A DNA stretch of 64,000 bases, from assembly GCA_947628085.1 (NCBI GenBank), contig CANQYM010000002.1, positions 1-64,000 of the forward strand, given 5' to 3'. Position numbers and translations under genes: made by a program. Positions 42,231-51,036 of the stretch are shown here, one piece after another (position 1 is the first letter of the stretch; each line of letters starts with the position of its first letter). The stretch is from an uncultured Clostridia bacterium. Its GTDB lineage: Bacteria; Bacillota; Clostridia; TANB77; CAG-508. The notes beneath the pieces were generated by a model. It had not been told where the DNA came from, did no database searches, and saw only the letters and a program-made list of their open reading frames with translations.

Positions 42231-43097
42231 TTAATTACTACTAGGTCTAAAATATACATTCTCTGAATTTAAATCTACATTTAAGAATATTTCACCTGTT
42301 TTTCCGCTAGAAGCTTCTAATATAGCTTTAAGGTTTAAAATTCTTGTATTTAAATTAGAGCAATCTCCTAAATAAACCGTTTTTCCTTCTGTTTCTAAAA
42401 TCATACAATAATTTTTATCATTTGATATATCTATTTTAGTAATTAAATTACTAATTCCATTACTATTTGCAGTTTCATAAATTTTAATAACTGTAGCTAA
42501 TTTTTTTAAGTCTTCCACATTTATTCTTTCACCTGCTTTAATATTAGATAAATCTGTTGAAAATCCTGTTAATATTGGTATATTTAATTTTTCAGGTGTT
42601 ATTTCCAAAATATATCCCTGATTATTTATATATGCATAACTTTCTGCATATTCTAACATATATTTTGGTTCTCTTTCTTTTATTTTTATTTCAATTTTAT
42701 TTGGTAATTTTCTTATTATAAGCACATCTTCAATATATGCATTTTCTTTTATTTTATCTATAGTTGATAATTTATTAAATCTAAATATATTTTCGTGTAG
42801 TTCTAAACCAGATAAGCTTACTATTGTTTCATTAGGAATTTTATTATTTCCTGATATTATAATTTCTTGTATATTAAACAAACTTGAACTACATAAAATA
42901 ATAGTGACTATGATAATTAGAAAAACAATAATAAATATCTTACTTTTAATTCTAGATTTATTTTCCTTTTCATTTTTTTCTATGTCTTTTTTATTTTTTT
43001 TATTATTTACGATTTTCTTCTTAGTCTCTTTTTTCTTTTTACCTTTATTTTTAGAATTATCTTTTACATCAATTCCTATAATAATTTCATCATCCAA
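42231..43097 (-). CDS. divIB: Cell division protein FtsQ/DivIB
   Basis: 288 residues: a long Lys-rich cytosolic head (1-48), a transmembrane helix (50-70), a POTRA domain (FNIQEIIISGNNKIPNETIV...) and the FtsQ-type beta domain. It bridges the divisome across the membrane. It lies 5 bp after murA's stop and is co-transcribed with it. Confidence 0.9.
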   Translation of the reverse strand: MDDEIIIGIDVKDNSKNKGKKKKETKKKIVNNKKNKKDIEKNEKENKSRIKSKIFIIVFLIIIVTIILCSSSLFNIQEIIISGNNKIPNETIVSLSGLELHENIFRFNKLSTIDKIKENAYIEDVLIIRKLPNKIEIKIKEREPKYMLEYAESYAYINNQGYILEITPEKLNIPILTGFSTDLSNIKAGERINVEDLKKLATVIKIYETANSNGISNLITKIDISNDKNYCMILETEGKTVYLGDCSNLNTRILNLKAILEASSGKTGEIFLNVDLNSENVYFRPSSN

Positions 43098-43102
43098 ACT
43101 TA

Positions 43103-44359
43103 TTATTCACCTTCTTCTCGAATAATGTCTGCACCTAGATCTCTTAATTTTTTATCTAAATTTTCATATCCTCTAATTAAATATTTTAAATTACTTACTC
43201 TAGTTGTTCCTTTTGCACATAATCCAGCTAAAACCATAGCTGCTCCACCTCTTAAGTCGGTACTTTCTAGGTCTGCCGAATGAAGCCTTTTTACTCCTTT
43301 TATAATTAAAGTTTTGCCTTCTATTGCTATTTGAGCTCCCATTCTTTGAATTTCTTGCATAAATTTAAATCTGTTTTCAAAAATGTTTTCACTTATGATT
43401 GATGTTCCTTCACATATTGTAAGTAATGTAGAAAATAATGGTTGCAAATCTGTTGGAAATCCTGGGTATGGCATAGTTTTAATGTTTACTGCTTTTAACT
43501 TTTGGTTTGCATTAAGATAAACTGCATTTTTAGATATTTTTATTTCACATCCAACTTCTTCAAGTTTGTTTAATACTGGACTTATGTGCTCTGGTATAAT
43601 GCTATTTATTTTTACCATTCCGCCAGTTATTGCTCCAGCAATTAAAAGAGTTCCTGCTTCTATTCTATCTGGCATAATTTTATATGATGTATCTTTTAAT
43701 GTTGTAACACCTTTTATTTTTATTACGTTTGTTCCCGCGCCATATACATTTGCACCCATTCGGTTTAAAAACTGTGCTAAGTCAACTATTTCTGGTTCCA
43801 TTGCAGAGTTTTTTATAACCACTTCTTGTGTTCCTAAAACTGAAGCTAAAATTAAATTTTCTGTTGCTCCTACGCTTGGAAAATCTAACTCAATATTTTT
43901 CGACTCTATTTTATCACAACTACACTCAATATATCTAGTATTTTCATTTATTTTTATGCCGATTTTTTTAAAATTTTCTAAATGCAAATTAATTGGTCTA
44001 GAACCAATATCACATCCTCCTGGATATGAAAATTGTGCCTTCTTAAATCTTGCTATAATTGCACCTGCTATTATAACAGAAGATCTTAATTTTCTCATTA
44101 AATTTTCTGGTATTGTAGTTTCTGTCATATATTTTGAATTTATTATAATTTTATTTTTTTCTTTTTTAACTTTGCATCCTAAATCTTTTAAAATTTCAAG
44201 GGTTATTCTAACATCTTCTATATCTGGAACATTATATAATTTTGTAGTTTTTCCGCTTATAATACATGCTGCAAGTATTGGTAAACTAGCATTTTTAGAA
44301 CCAGAAACATAGCTTTCGCCATATAGTTTCTTTCCACCATTAATTATGTATCTATACAT
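43103..44359 (-). CDS. murA: UDP-N-acetylglucosamine 1-carboxyvinyltransferase
   Basis: First committed step of peptidoglycan precursor synthesis. The 418 residues carry Lys22-Asn23 (SKNASLP), the active-site Cys116 (PGGCDIGSRP) and a C-terminal RGGAAMVLAG block. Cys rather than Asp at 116 predicts fosfomycin sensitivity. Shine-Dalgarno GAGGAGG is seven bases upstream but half of it lies inside a hairpin (44370-44399), so translation may be controlled. Confidence 0.95.
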   Translation of the reverse strand: MYRYIINGGKKLYGESYVSGSKNASLPILAACIISGKTTKLYNVPDIEDVRITLEILKDLGCKVKKEKNKIIINSKYMTETTIPENLMRKLRSSVIIAGAIIARFKKAQFSYPGGCDIGSRPINLHLENFKKIGIKINENTRYIECSCDKIESKNIELDFPSVGATENLILASVLGTQEVVIKNSAMEPEIVDLAQFLNRMGANVYGAGTNVIKIKGVTTLKDTSYKIMPDRIEAGTLLIAGAITGGMVKINSIIPEHISPVLNKLEEVGCEIKISKNAVYLNANQKLKAVNIKTMPYPGFPTDLQPLFSTLLTICEGTSIISENIFENRFKFMQEIQRMGAQIAIEGKTLIIKGVKRLHSADLESTDLRGGAAMVLAGLCAKGTTRVSNLKYLIRGYENLDKKLRDLGADIIREEGE

Positions 44360-44369
44360 AAACTTTCCT

Positions 44370-44399
44370 CCTCATAACATTATGTTACATATTATGAGG
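44370..44399 (-). promoter_or_regulatory. Hairpin overlapping the murA ribosome-binding site
   Basis: Read leftward, CCTCATAATAT pairs with ATGTTATGAGG (44389-44399 with 44370-44380) with one mismatch. The 3' arm contains the GAGG of the GAGGAGG Shine-Dalgarno (44367-44373). An 11-bp stem here could reduce initiation until opened. Confidence 0.5.
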
Positions 44400-44460
44400 A
44401 TTTAACATAAAAAGTTCTAAGTAATTTACATATAAGATTTACTTTTAGCTAAATTCTTTT

Positions 44461-44625
44461 TTCTTATAGCAATGTATTATATATCTTTATAAAACAACGC
44501 GTAAGCGACCAACCGAAGCGTAAGCGAAGGGCGATTGGAGCAATCTTCCTTTTGCTTTATTTTTAAAAAAAGAAGATTGCGACACCAAGTTGCTTTATAA
44601 AGATATATAATACATGCTATAAGAA
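44461..44625 (-). repeat. Dispersed long-arm palindromic element, copy 5 (reverse orientation)
   Basis: Arms 44461-44498 and 44589-44625 pair over about 37 bp with one indel and one mismatch. The core is the reverse complement of copies 1, 3 and 4 (GCGTAAGCGACCAACCG ... GAAGATTGCGACACCAA). It begins 18 bp after the topB stop, and no other terminator separates topB from murA. Confidence 0.9.
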
Positions 44626-44643
44626 TTTAAGTTAGCAAAAATT

Positions 44644-46548
44644 TTATTTTAAAACTAATTTATTTATTTTTGAATTTATGTATTTTTTTAATTTATCCAT
44701 AAATATTTCTGGTTTTATTTCTTTTTTAGCAACTAAATCTAGTCCCTTCTCCCAGCTTGCTGTTAATTCTGGATTAAGCATATCTGGTATAGACTTGCTT
44801 ACTATATCGTATATTGCCTCACCTTTTGCTGTTGGAGTTATTATTTGGGTTTTAGAATTTATTTGAATGTAATTAATTCTTTCTAATTTTTTTATTATTT
44901 CACCTCTTGTAGCAGAAGTTCCAATTCCAGCTCCCTTTATTTGTTCTCTTAAAGCTTCATCTTCTATAAGTTTTCCCGCATTTTCCATTGCTAAAATCAT
45001 ACCACCAGAATTATATCTAGAAGGTGGAGTTGTTTCTGAGTCTTTTGTTTCATAATTTACAACATTTAGTTTCATACCTTTTTTCAAGTTTGAAAATGCT
45101 TCTAAATCTTTTTCTTCATCATCTTTTATTCTGCTTTTTAAAACTTCTAAATATCCTTGTTTTGTACAAACTCTGCCACTACTTGTAAAAGATTCTCCTT
45201 CTACATCAATTGATAAATTTACTTTATTATATTCTGCTGGAGGATAGAAAATTGCAATAAATCTTTTCACAATAAGTTTATAAACATTTTTCTTTAGTTC
45301 TGACAATTTATCATAATTTTCTAAACCTTGTCCTGTTGGAATAATTGCATAATGGTCTGTTATTTTGCTATCATTTACATATTTAGTTTTTATAAGATTT
45401 GTACTATATTTTTCATTAATCATTTTTGAAATATATGCACTTATTTCTTCATCTTTAAAATTCTTATATAAGCCGTTTAGATTTTTTCCAATTTCTTTTG
45501 CAATAGCTGTTGATAAAACTCTAGCATCAGTTCTTGGATATGTAACTAATTTCTTTTCATATAGCTCTTGAATAATTTCCAAAGTTTCATCTGGCTTTAT
45601 TTTAAACATTTTTGTACATTCATTTTGAATTTCCGCCAAATTAAATAAAAGAGGAGCATTTTCTTTTTGCTTAGATTTTTTAAGTTCAGTTACAACTGCT
45701 TTTTTATCTTTTAAACTTAATATAAAGTTTTTTGCATCATCTTCTTTTTTGAATCCAGTTTCATTATATAATAAATTGCTATTATAAACTTTAGAAGTTT
45801 CTGTTACTTTCCATTCTGCTTTTAAAGAATTATTTTCTTCTCCAAAATTTCCTATAATTTTATAATATTTTGTTTTAACAAAATTTCTTATTTCTCTTTC
45901 TCTTGAAACTACCATCCCTAATACGCAAGTCATAACTCTACCAACAGAAATAGAAACTTTTTCTTCATTTATATCTTTAGCAATTCTTTTTCCAAAAATT
46001 ATTGATAATAATCTTGAAAAATTTATTCCTATTAAATAATCTTCTTTTGCTCTTAAATATGCTGAATCTGATAAACTATCATATTCTTTTAAGTCTTTTG
46101 CTTCTCTTATTCCTCTTTGAATTTCTTCCTCTGTTTGCGAATCTATCCAAACTCTTTTCATTTCTGCTTTGGGATTAGGCTTTGCCATCATAAAAACTAA
46201 TCTTTGAATATATTCTCCCTCACGTCCAGAGTCTCCTGCATTATAAATTTCAGTTACATCTTCTCTTTGAAGAAGACTTTTTATAATTTCAAATTGCTTA
46301 GCTTGTATTCCGCCAGAAATTACCTCATACTTCCATTCTTCTGGAATAAAAGGAAGTGTGTCTAATCTCCAAAATTTAAGCTTTTCATCATATGCTTCTG
46401 GATAGCTCATTGTAATTAAATGGCCATAGCACCAAGTTATAATCCAGTCTTTATCTTCTATGTATCCATTTTTTCTAACAGTATTAAGTTTTAAAACTTT
46501 TGCAAAATCCATTGCAACAGATGGTTTTTCTGTTATTAATAATTTCAT
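44644..46548 (-). CDS. topB: DNA topoisomerase III (type IA)
   Basis: 634 residues: an N-terminal Toprim domain (MKLLITEKPSVAMDFAKVL; GDSGREGEYIQR) and the catalytic tyrosine motif LVTYPRTDARVLS near 335, then the GIGTSATRGEII strand-passage motif. Shorter than Bacillus TopB (about 730), with no C-terminal zinc fingers. Decatenates and unlinks single strands. No sign of a conjugative element around it, so it is probably the chromosomal copy. Confidence 0.92.
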   Translation of the reverse strand: MKLLITEKPSVAMDFAKVLKLNTVRKNGYIEDKDWIITWCYGHLITMSYPEAYDEKLKFWRLDTLPFIPEEWKYEVISGGIQAKQFEIIKSLLQREDVTEIYNAGDSGREGEYIQRLVFMMAKPNPKAEMKRVWIDSQTEEEIQRGIREAKDLKEYDSLSDSAYLRAKEDYLIGINFSRLLSIIFGKRIAKDINEEKVSISVGRVMTCVLGMVVSREREIRNFVKTKYYKIIGNFGEENNSLKAEWKVTETSKVYNSNLLYNETGFKKEDDAKNFILSLKDKKAVVTELKKSKQKENAPLLFNLAEIQNECTKMFKIKPDETLEIIQELYEKKLVTYPRTDARVLSTAIAKEIGKNLNGLYKNFKDEEISAYISKMINEKYSTNLIKTKYVNDSKITDHYAIIPTGQGLENYDKLSELKKNVYKLIVKRFIAIFYPPAEYNKVNLSIDVEGESFTSSGRVCTKQGYLEVLKSRIKDDEEKDLEAFSNLKKGMKLNVVNYETKDSETTPPSRYNSGGMILAMENAGKLIEDEALREQIKGAGIGTSATRGEIIKKLERINYIQINSKTQIITPTAKGEAIYDIVSKSIPDMLNPELTASWEKGLDLVAKKEIKPEIFMDKLKKYINSKINKLVLK

Positions 46549-46623
46549 TTATTACATCCTTTTAAAAAATAGTATTTTTATTATATATTATGAAGTTTCA
46601 TTTTTCAATTTTTTTAGATGAAA

Positions 46624-46653
46624 AAAAGGATAGCTTAAAAAAGCTACCCCTTT
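46624..46653. terminator. Terminator of the cohesin-protein gene
   Basis: AAAGG(A)TAGCTT pairs with AAGCTACC (46624-46636 with 46641-46653, one bulge), followed by A/T runs, about 15 nt past the stop. Confidence 0.7.
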
Positions 46654-46668
46654 ATTTATTTTTAACTT

Positions 46669-47415
46669 TTATAATTTACTATTTACTTTTTCAAATTTAA
46701 TATAGAATACTATTGATAATATGATAAGTGCACCTACAATATATATTAATGTATCTTCAACACCTGTGTAAGGTACATCACTTTCTGTAGTATTTTCTTC
46801 ATTTACAAATGAAGGTGTTACCATATTTACTTTTGGAGCAACATTTTCTTCTGTATTTGTGTTTGTATTTGTATCAGCAATTAATACAAGAGGATTTGAA
46901 TTTTCAGCATTAGTATTTGCTTCGTTTGTAACTTCTCCTCCTACTGTAATTGATGTTGAAATATCAGAAGCTGGAATAGTTGTTTCGCTGTTGCTTGCTG
47001 TAATTTCTGTGAAATTAATTTTTCCAACTGTTCCTGGTTCTACATCAGCTTTTGTTTTAAATGTTACTTGAAAAACTGTTTCTTCTGTTTTTACGAAAGT
47101 TGTTTTTGTTAATTTTATTGCTTTTGTTTCAGCATTATATGAATGACTCCATGTATTCATACCTTCAATACTGCTATCGTTTATTTCTTCAAATACATCT
47201 TCATCATAGCTTAATGTACCAGTTAATTGGTTTATTCCGTTATCCCCAACATTTAAATTAGATACTTTAACTTGTATTGTAACTTCTGCTGAAGGATCAA
47301 CATTTTGGCTACTAGATGTCATTGTTGCTGTAAAGCTAAGAGCATTAACAACTGTTGTATAAACGAGCACCATCAAAACAGCTACAATTGTAACTTTTAA
47401 AATTTTCTTTTTCAT
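46669..47415 (-). CDS. Cell-surface cohesin-domain protein with PYTG sorting signal
   Basis: 248 residues: a signal peptide (1-25), a cohesin-like beta domain (about 27-155; VDPSAEVTIQVKVSNL, INQLTGTLSYDEDVFE, KADVEPGTVGKINFTEI), an Asn/Thr/Glu linker, then VPYTGVE, a hydrophobic helix and a basic tail. The C-terminus looks like a sortase signal with PYTG in place of LPXTG. A cohesin binds a dockerin, and the gene immediately upstream encodes a dockerin-tailed protease, so this is a likely surface docking site. Promoter at 47438-47466. Confidence 0.75.
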   Translation of the reverse strand: MKKKILKVTIVAVLMVLVYTTVVNALSFTATMTSSSQNVDPSAEVTIQVKVSNLNVGDNGINQLTGTLSYDEDVFEEINDSSIEGMNTWSHSYNAETKAIKLTKTTFVKTEETVFQVTFKTKADVEPGTVGKINFTEITASNSETTIPASDISTSITVGGEVTNEANTNAENSNPLVLIADTNTNTNTEENVAPKVNMVTPSFVNEENTTESDVPYTGVEDTLIYIVGALIILSIVFYIKFEKVNSKL

Positions 47416-47437
47416 ATGCTATTTCTCCTTTTATCTA

Positions 47438-47466
47438 AGTATAACCGTTATATTTGCAAAAATCAA
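47438..47466 (-). promoter_or_regulatory. SigA-type promoter of the cohesin-protein gene
   Basis: Read leftward: -35 TTGATT (47461-47466), 17-nt spacer, -10 TATACT (47438-47443). The neighbouring protease promoter has the same -35 hexamer. Confidence 0.7.
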
Positions 47467-47530
47467 GATGTTTTACATACTTTTTTATTACATTTAATTA
47501 ACAGTTTTGTTATATAAAGTTCATAATAAG

Positions 47531-49585
47531 CTATATGGAATTATATAAAACCATCATTTGAGCCACATCTGTTATTGTTATTTTTCCATCTAAGTTTAAA
47601 TCTAAAGCCTTTAATTCATAACTATCTAATGTATTATTTGCACCGATATAATATGTTTTTAGTCTAGAAACATCTAGTATAGAAATCTTTCCATCTGAAT
47701 TGTTGTCCCCTCTTACAATTAAAACATATTCCTCATTATTAGACAATTTTATTATCATTCCTGTTTTTATTACTTCGTTTTCGTTAGATATTTCATTTCC
47801 ATTTTCATCATATACTTTCATTACTAAATTTGAATTCAAATTATTTAATAATTGTGTTTTTGTAGTATTGTAATTAATATTCATAATATATTGATTATTT
47901 ATTGTATAAATTGATGAAGTTAAATTATTATTTTCTTTTTGTTCTATTGTAAATGCTTTTATACACACATCTGTATCAGACATATTTACTCCATCAACTG
48001 TTATATCTGCTAAATTTGACCACTCTGTTCCGTCTACAGATATATAACTTTGTCTATTAGATGTTATTCCATCATAAATTGTGCCATCTACATTAGCTTC
48101 TACTTGGAAGGCAAAAGTATTTCCTGATAAAGTTGTTTGTTTTATAACAATTGCAAATTCTTTACTGCTTAATTTTGTAGGTGTAATATAAATTCTATGA
48201 TATCCTGGATTTAGTGTTGAATTTAATTTTCCAACTAATGTTAAATTTTTTGAATCTAAACTACTACCATTAGGATTTACATATATTTCTACATTAGCAT
48301 ATTCACATAAGCTAACACCAACACTATTCATTATTTCAGTTTCTTTATTATTTCTACTAAAAACATTTGCAAAATATCCAGTTTTTCCACCATCTGATAT
48401 TAATTTTAAAATTCCACCAAAATCATCATATTGATATATATTATCATAATCTACTGATGATGTTGAGCATACTCCATAAAGTTCACTCTCTATAAAGAAG
48501 TCTTCATAAGAAATATAGATATATCCATTATCAAATGAATTTTCTCCATATGTGTTTAATACTATATATGCTCCATCTGAAGAAGGTTTTTTTCCTTCTC
48601 TAAAATTATTTCTTGAATAATTATCATCCCAACCTACTATTGTTATTCCATGGTCTCTTGTTATATTTTCATCATTACAATTATAATTTGTTGATGAAAA
48701 TATTGAAGATGGATTGTTATAGTAATTTGCTTTTGATCCAGCAGTAAATGCAGCTATTGCACCATTGTTTATTAAGTGTTCTTTTATAGTTTTCCTAATT
48801 GCTTTAACTTCTTCATTTGTGTAAACTTTTCCTGAATCGTCTTTATAAGTAACAGATATAGTATTTCCTTGGCTATCTTTAGTATAGCTTTTATTCAAAG
48901 TAGGTAAAATTTCATAATCTGTAACAATTGTATCTACTTTTTTGTCTAGTTCTCTTAAATATATTTCGTTTGAATTATCTTCAAATGGCATATCTTTTTC
49001 TAAAACAGCCCCTTGTCCATTTGTAAGATATGCAAGTCCCATTATAGGAAGACCTCCGTCTCCTGTTTTTCTATTTAATCCTTTAGGATTTGTTCCATCT
49101 AAAAAGTTTCTTACAGATGAATAATCCATATGTCTTTCAGAAAAATCTTTTAATTCAGTTACACCTGATTTTAATGCAATATTGGTTTCCAATGATTTAA
49201 TAGTAGAAAATGCCCAACATTCATTTGTACTTCCTTGATGCTCTACTCTTATGTTTAATTTATTACTTAAAGTAAATCTAGCATCAGAACTACTTGCAGA
49301 CACGGTATTAAAATTTGTTTCATTACTTTTTAGTAAAGAACCAATAAAATTTGGTGTACTTCTATCCTCATATTCTTCTAAAATTTCTTCTGGTATTTCT
49401 ATAGAATATGGTTGTGGCATAATAGTTTTTTCTTTTTCTTCTTCTGATAATTGTTTCCAATTTTCAAATTCTTCTGTTGTATCTAATCTTACTTCCAAAG
49501 CAAATGCTTTACTTGTAAAAATTATCATTAAAAGAAAAATAATTAAGAAAAGAATTTCCTTCTTTTTACTTTTAATACTTTTCAT
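47531..49585 (-). CDS. Secreted papain-like (C1) protease with C-terminal dockerin
   Basis: About 684 residues: a signal peptide (AFAL junction), a propeptide-like region, and a C1 peptidase domain with Cys123 (NECWAFS), His in DHGITIVGWDD and Asn in VLNTYGEN. A beta-sandwich 'lectin-like' region of C1 gut proteases follows, then a type I dockerin with two calcium loops (DNNSDGKISILD and DLNLDGKITITD). The TATAAT at 49621 places the transcript start near 49614. This excludes the GTG at 49615 and supports the ATG at 49585 (Shine-Dalgarno GAAAGAGAG). The dockerin likely docks onto the neighbouring cohesin. Confidence 0.82.
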   Translation of the reverse strand: MKSIKSKKKEILFLIIFLLMIIFTSKAFALEVRLDTTEEFENWKQLSEEEKEKTIMPQPYSIEIPEEILEEYEDRSTPNFIGSLLKSNETNFNTVSASSSDARFTLSNKLNIRVEHQGSTNECWAFSTIKSLETNIALKSGVTELKDFSERHMDYSSVRNFLDGTNPKGLNRKTGDGGLPIMGLAYLTNGQGAVLEKDMPFEDNSNEIYLRELDKKVDTIVTDYEILPTLNKSYTKDSQGNTISVTYKDDSGKVYTNEEVKAIRKTIKEHLINNGAIAAFTAGSKANYYNNPSSIFSSTNYNCNDENITRDHGITIVGWDDNYSRNNFREGKKPSSDGAYIVLNTYGENSFDNGYIYISYEDFFIESELYGVCSTSSVDYDNIYQYDDFGGILKLISDGGKTGYFANVFSRNNKETEIMNSVGVSLCEYANVEIYVNPNGSSLDSKNLTLVGKLNSTLNPGYHRIYITPTKLSSKEFAIVIKQTTLSGNTFAFQVEANVDGTIYDGITSNRQSYISVDGTEWSNLADITVDGVNMSDTDVCIKAFTIEQKENNNLTSSIYTINNQYIMNINYNTTKTQLLNNLNSNLVMKVYDENGNEISNENEVIKTGMIIKLSNNEEYVLIVRGDNNSDGKISILDVSRLKTYYIGANNTLDSYELKALDLNLDGKITITDVAQMMVLYNSI

Positions 49586-49620
49586 AAGAATCTCTCTTTC
49601 AAATTTTATTATCACTATTA

Positions 49621-49648
49621 ATTATACCACTTTTTAAAATAAAATCAA
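49621..49648 (-). promoter_or_regulatory. SigA-type promoter of the dockerin protease gene
   Basis: Read leftward: -35 TTGATT (49643-49648), 16-nt spacer ending GTGG (extended -10), -10 TATAAT (49621-49626). Confidence 0.7.
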
Positions 49649-49868
49649 CTGTACTCCTCTATTCTAAAGGGTTTGATGGCTTTTTTGCATTAAAAACACT
49701 TACGGATATTATATTTTAAAGAGTTAGTGCCCTTATATTAAGTTTTCATAACATTTGAAAAATCCCAATTGTTACTAAAATGTAACCGTTTCTTAACGAA
49801 CTTGATATTTATATTTACTTTTTTTGATGTATAATATATTTGTGATACTAAAGATAGAAGGGGTTATT

Positions 49869-51002
49869 ATGAGCATAAGTTCTACTCTAAAAAATGAGGG
49901 TATAACAATTATTGGAAAATTAAATACTGATGAAGTAAATAAGATTGCATCAAATATATCTAAAAAAATAGCCGATGCTTTTCCAGAACATCATATTGAT
50001 GAGCAAGATTTATTTAATTCTATCTGTAATTTAGACATGTACATTGCTGACATGCCAAATGATAGTGCTATGGCTAAATACTTTTATAAAAACAACTCTA
50101 TCTATTTTAGTAAAGATATGGATTTAGATGATTTAAATACTCTTGCTATACATGAATGTTTACATTTTATTCAAGAAGTAAAAAATAAAAATGGAAAATT
50201 ATTGCGTTTAGGTCTTTATGATATGCAAGGATTAAAAAATAGTGGTATGGCATTAAATGAAGCTGCTGTTCAACATATGGCTTCAATTGCAACTAATTCA
50301 TCTAAAGATACTGTAAAATATTACAATATGGATCTTTCTACAGAAAGTCCAGATTTTTATCCTATACAAACTGCTTTGCTTAATGAAATGATGTATTTTA
50401 CTGGCACTTATGCCCTATATCATAGTACCCTTTATAGTGATGATATATTTAAAAACACGTTTATTGCTAAAACAAGTAAAAAAATATATGAACAAATTGA
50501 AACCAATTTTGATTTAATTTGTCAGTATGAATCTTTATTATCAAATGAAACTTATAATTTATCTGTTTCATCTGAAAATTATAAAAGTGTAAATAAAATT
50601 AGAAACATAAATGAACGAATTGAAAATTTAAAAAGAATTATTTTTGAAAAAACATTAGAAACTCAGAACATAATATTAGTTAATTGCTTTAGTAATGAAT
50701 TATCTTATGTTCGTTCTTTAGAAGATGTTGATGAATTTAAAGAAAAGCTACATAATTTTAAAAATGTCTTAATAGATACAAACAATTATAATTTCTTTAA
50801 TGACTTTTCAAAACATATTTTAGGCTTATTAGAAGAAAAAAGAGAATATATTTTAAAATATGGCAATATTTTATCTTTAGATCATGTTTCTAAAGAACTT
50901 GCAAATGTTAATAAACACACATATGGATATCAATTCTTTAAAAAGTTATTTAGTAAATTAAAACTATTAATTGAAGAAGCAGTAAGACAAAAAGAATTTT
51001 AA
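49869..51002 (+). CDS. Putative zincin metalloprotease, unknown family
   Basis: 377 residues from the start chosen here. An HECLHF motif (HExxH) in LAIHECLHFIQEV and a downstream NEAAVQH motif could supply two His and one Glu ligand, as in gluzincins. The C-terminal half is helical with coiled-coil-like stretches. No signal peptide or membrane span, so it is cytosolic. A longer frame starts at 49824, but a TATAAT box lies at 49830-49835. GAAGGGG precedes the ATG at 49869, which I prefer. Monocistronic; family not recognised. Confidence 0.65.
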   Translation: MSISSTLKNEGITIIGKLNTDEVNKIASNISKKIADAFPEHHIDEQDLFNSICNLDMYIADMPNDSAMAKYFYKNNSIYFSKDMDLDDLNTLAIHECLHFIQEVKNKNGKLLRLGLYDMQGLKNSGMALNEAAVQHMASIATNSSKDTVKYYNMDLSTESPDFYPIQTALLNEMMYFTGTYALYHSTLYSDDIFKNTFIAKTSKKIYEQIETNFDLICQYESLLSNETYNLSVSSENYKSVNKIRNINERIENLKRIIFEKTLETQNIILVNCFSNELSYVRSLEDVDEFKEKLHNFKNVLIDTNNYNFFNDFSKHILGLLEEKREYILKYGNILSLDHVSKELANVNKHTYGYQFFKKLFSKLKLLIEEAVRQKEF

Positions 51003-51007
51003 AAATT

Positions 51008-51036
51008 AAGAGAAGGATTTTTTTAATCCTTCTCTT
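51008..51036. terminator. Shared terminator between convergent zincin and udg genes
   Basis: Stem AAGAGAAGGATT/AATCCTTCTCTT (51008-51019 with 51025-51036) with T-runs in loop and tail. It overlaps the last codons of the leftward udg gene. Confidence 0.85.

Noticed and set aside
43566-44312. 248-codon rightward frame opposite murA
   Set aside because: Lies wholly within murA on the other strand, with no initiation signal.
508-44625. Reading the dispersed elements as IS remnants with terminal inverted repeats and target duplications
   Set aside because: The inverted arms are not shared between copies, no short direct repeats flank them, and no transposase fragment is present.
44644-46548. topB as a sign of a conjugative element
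   Set aside because: No relaxase, type IV secretion, integrase or attachment site nearby; neighbours are housekeeping genes.
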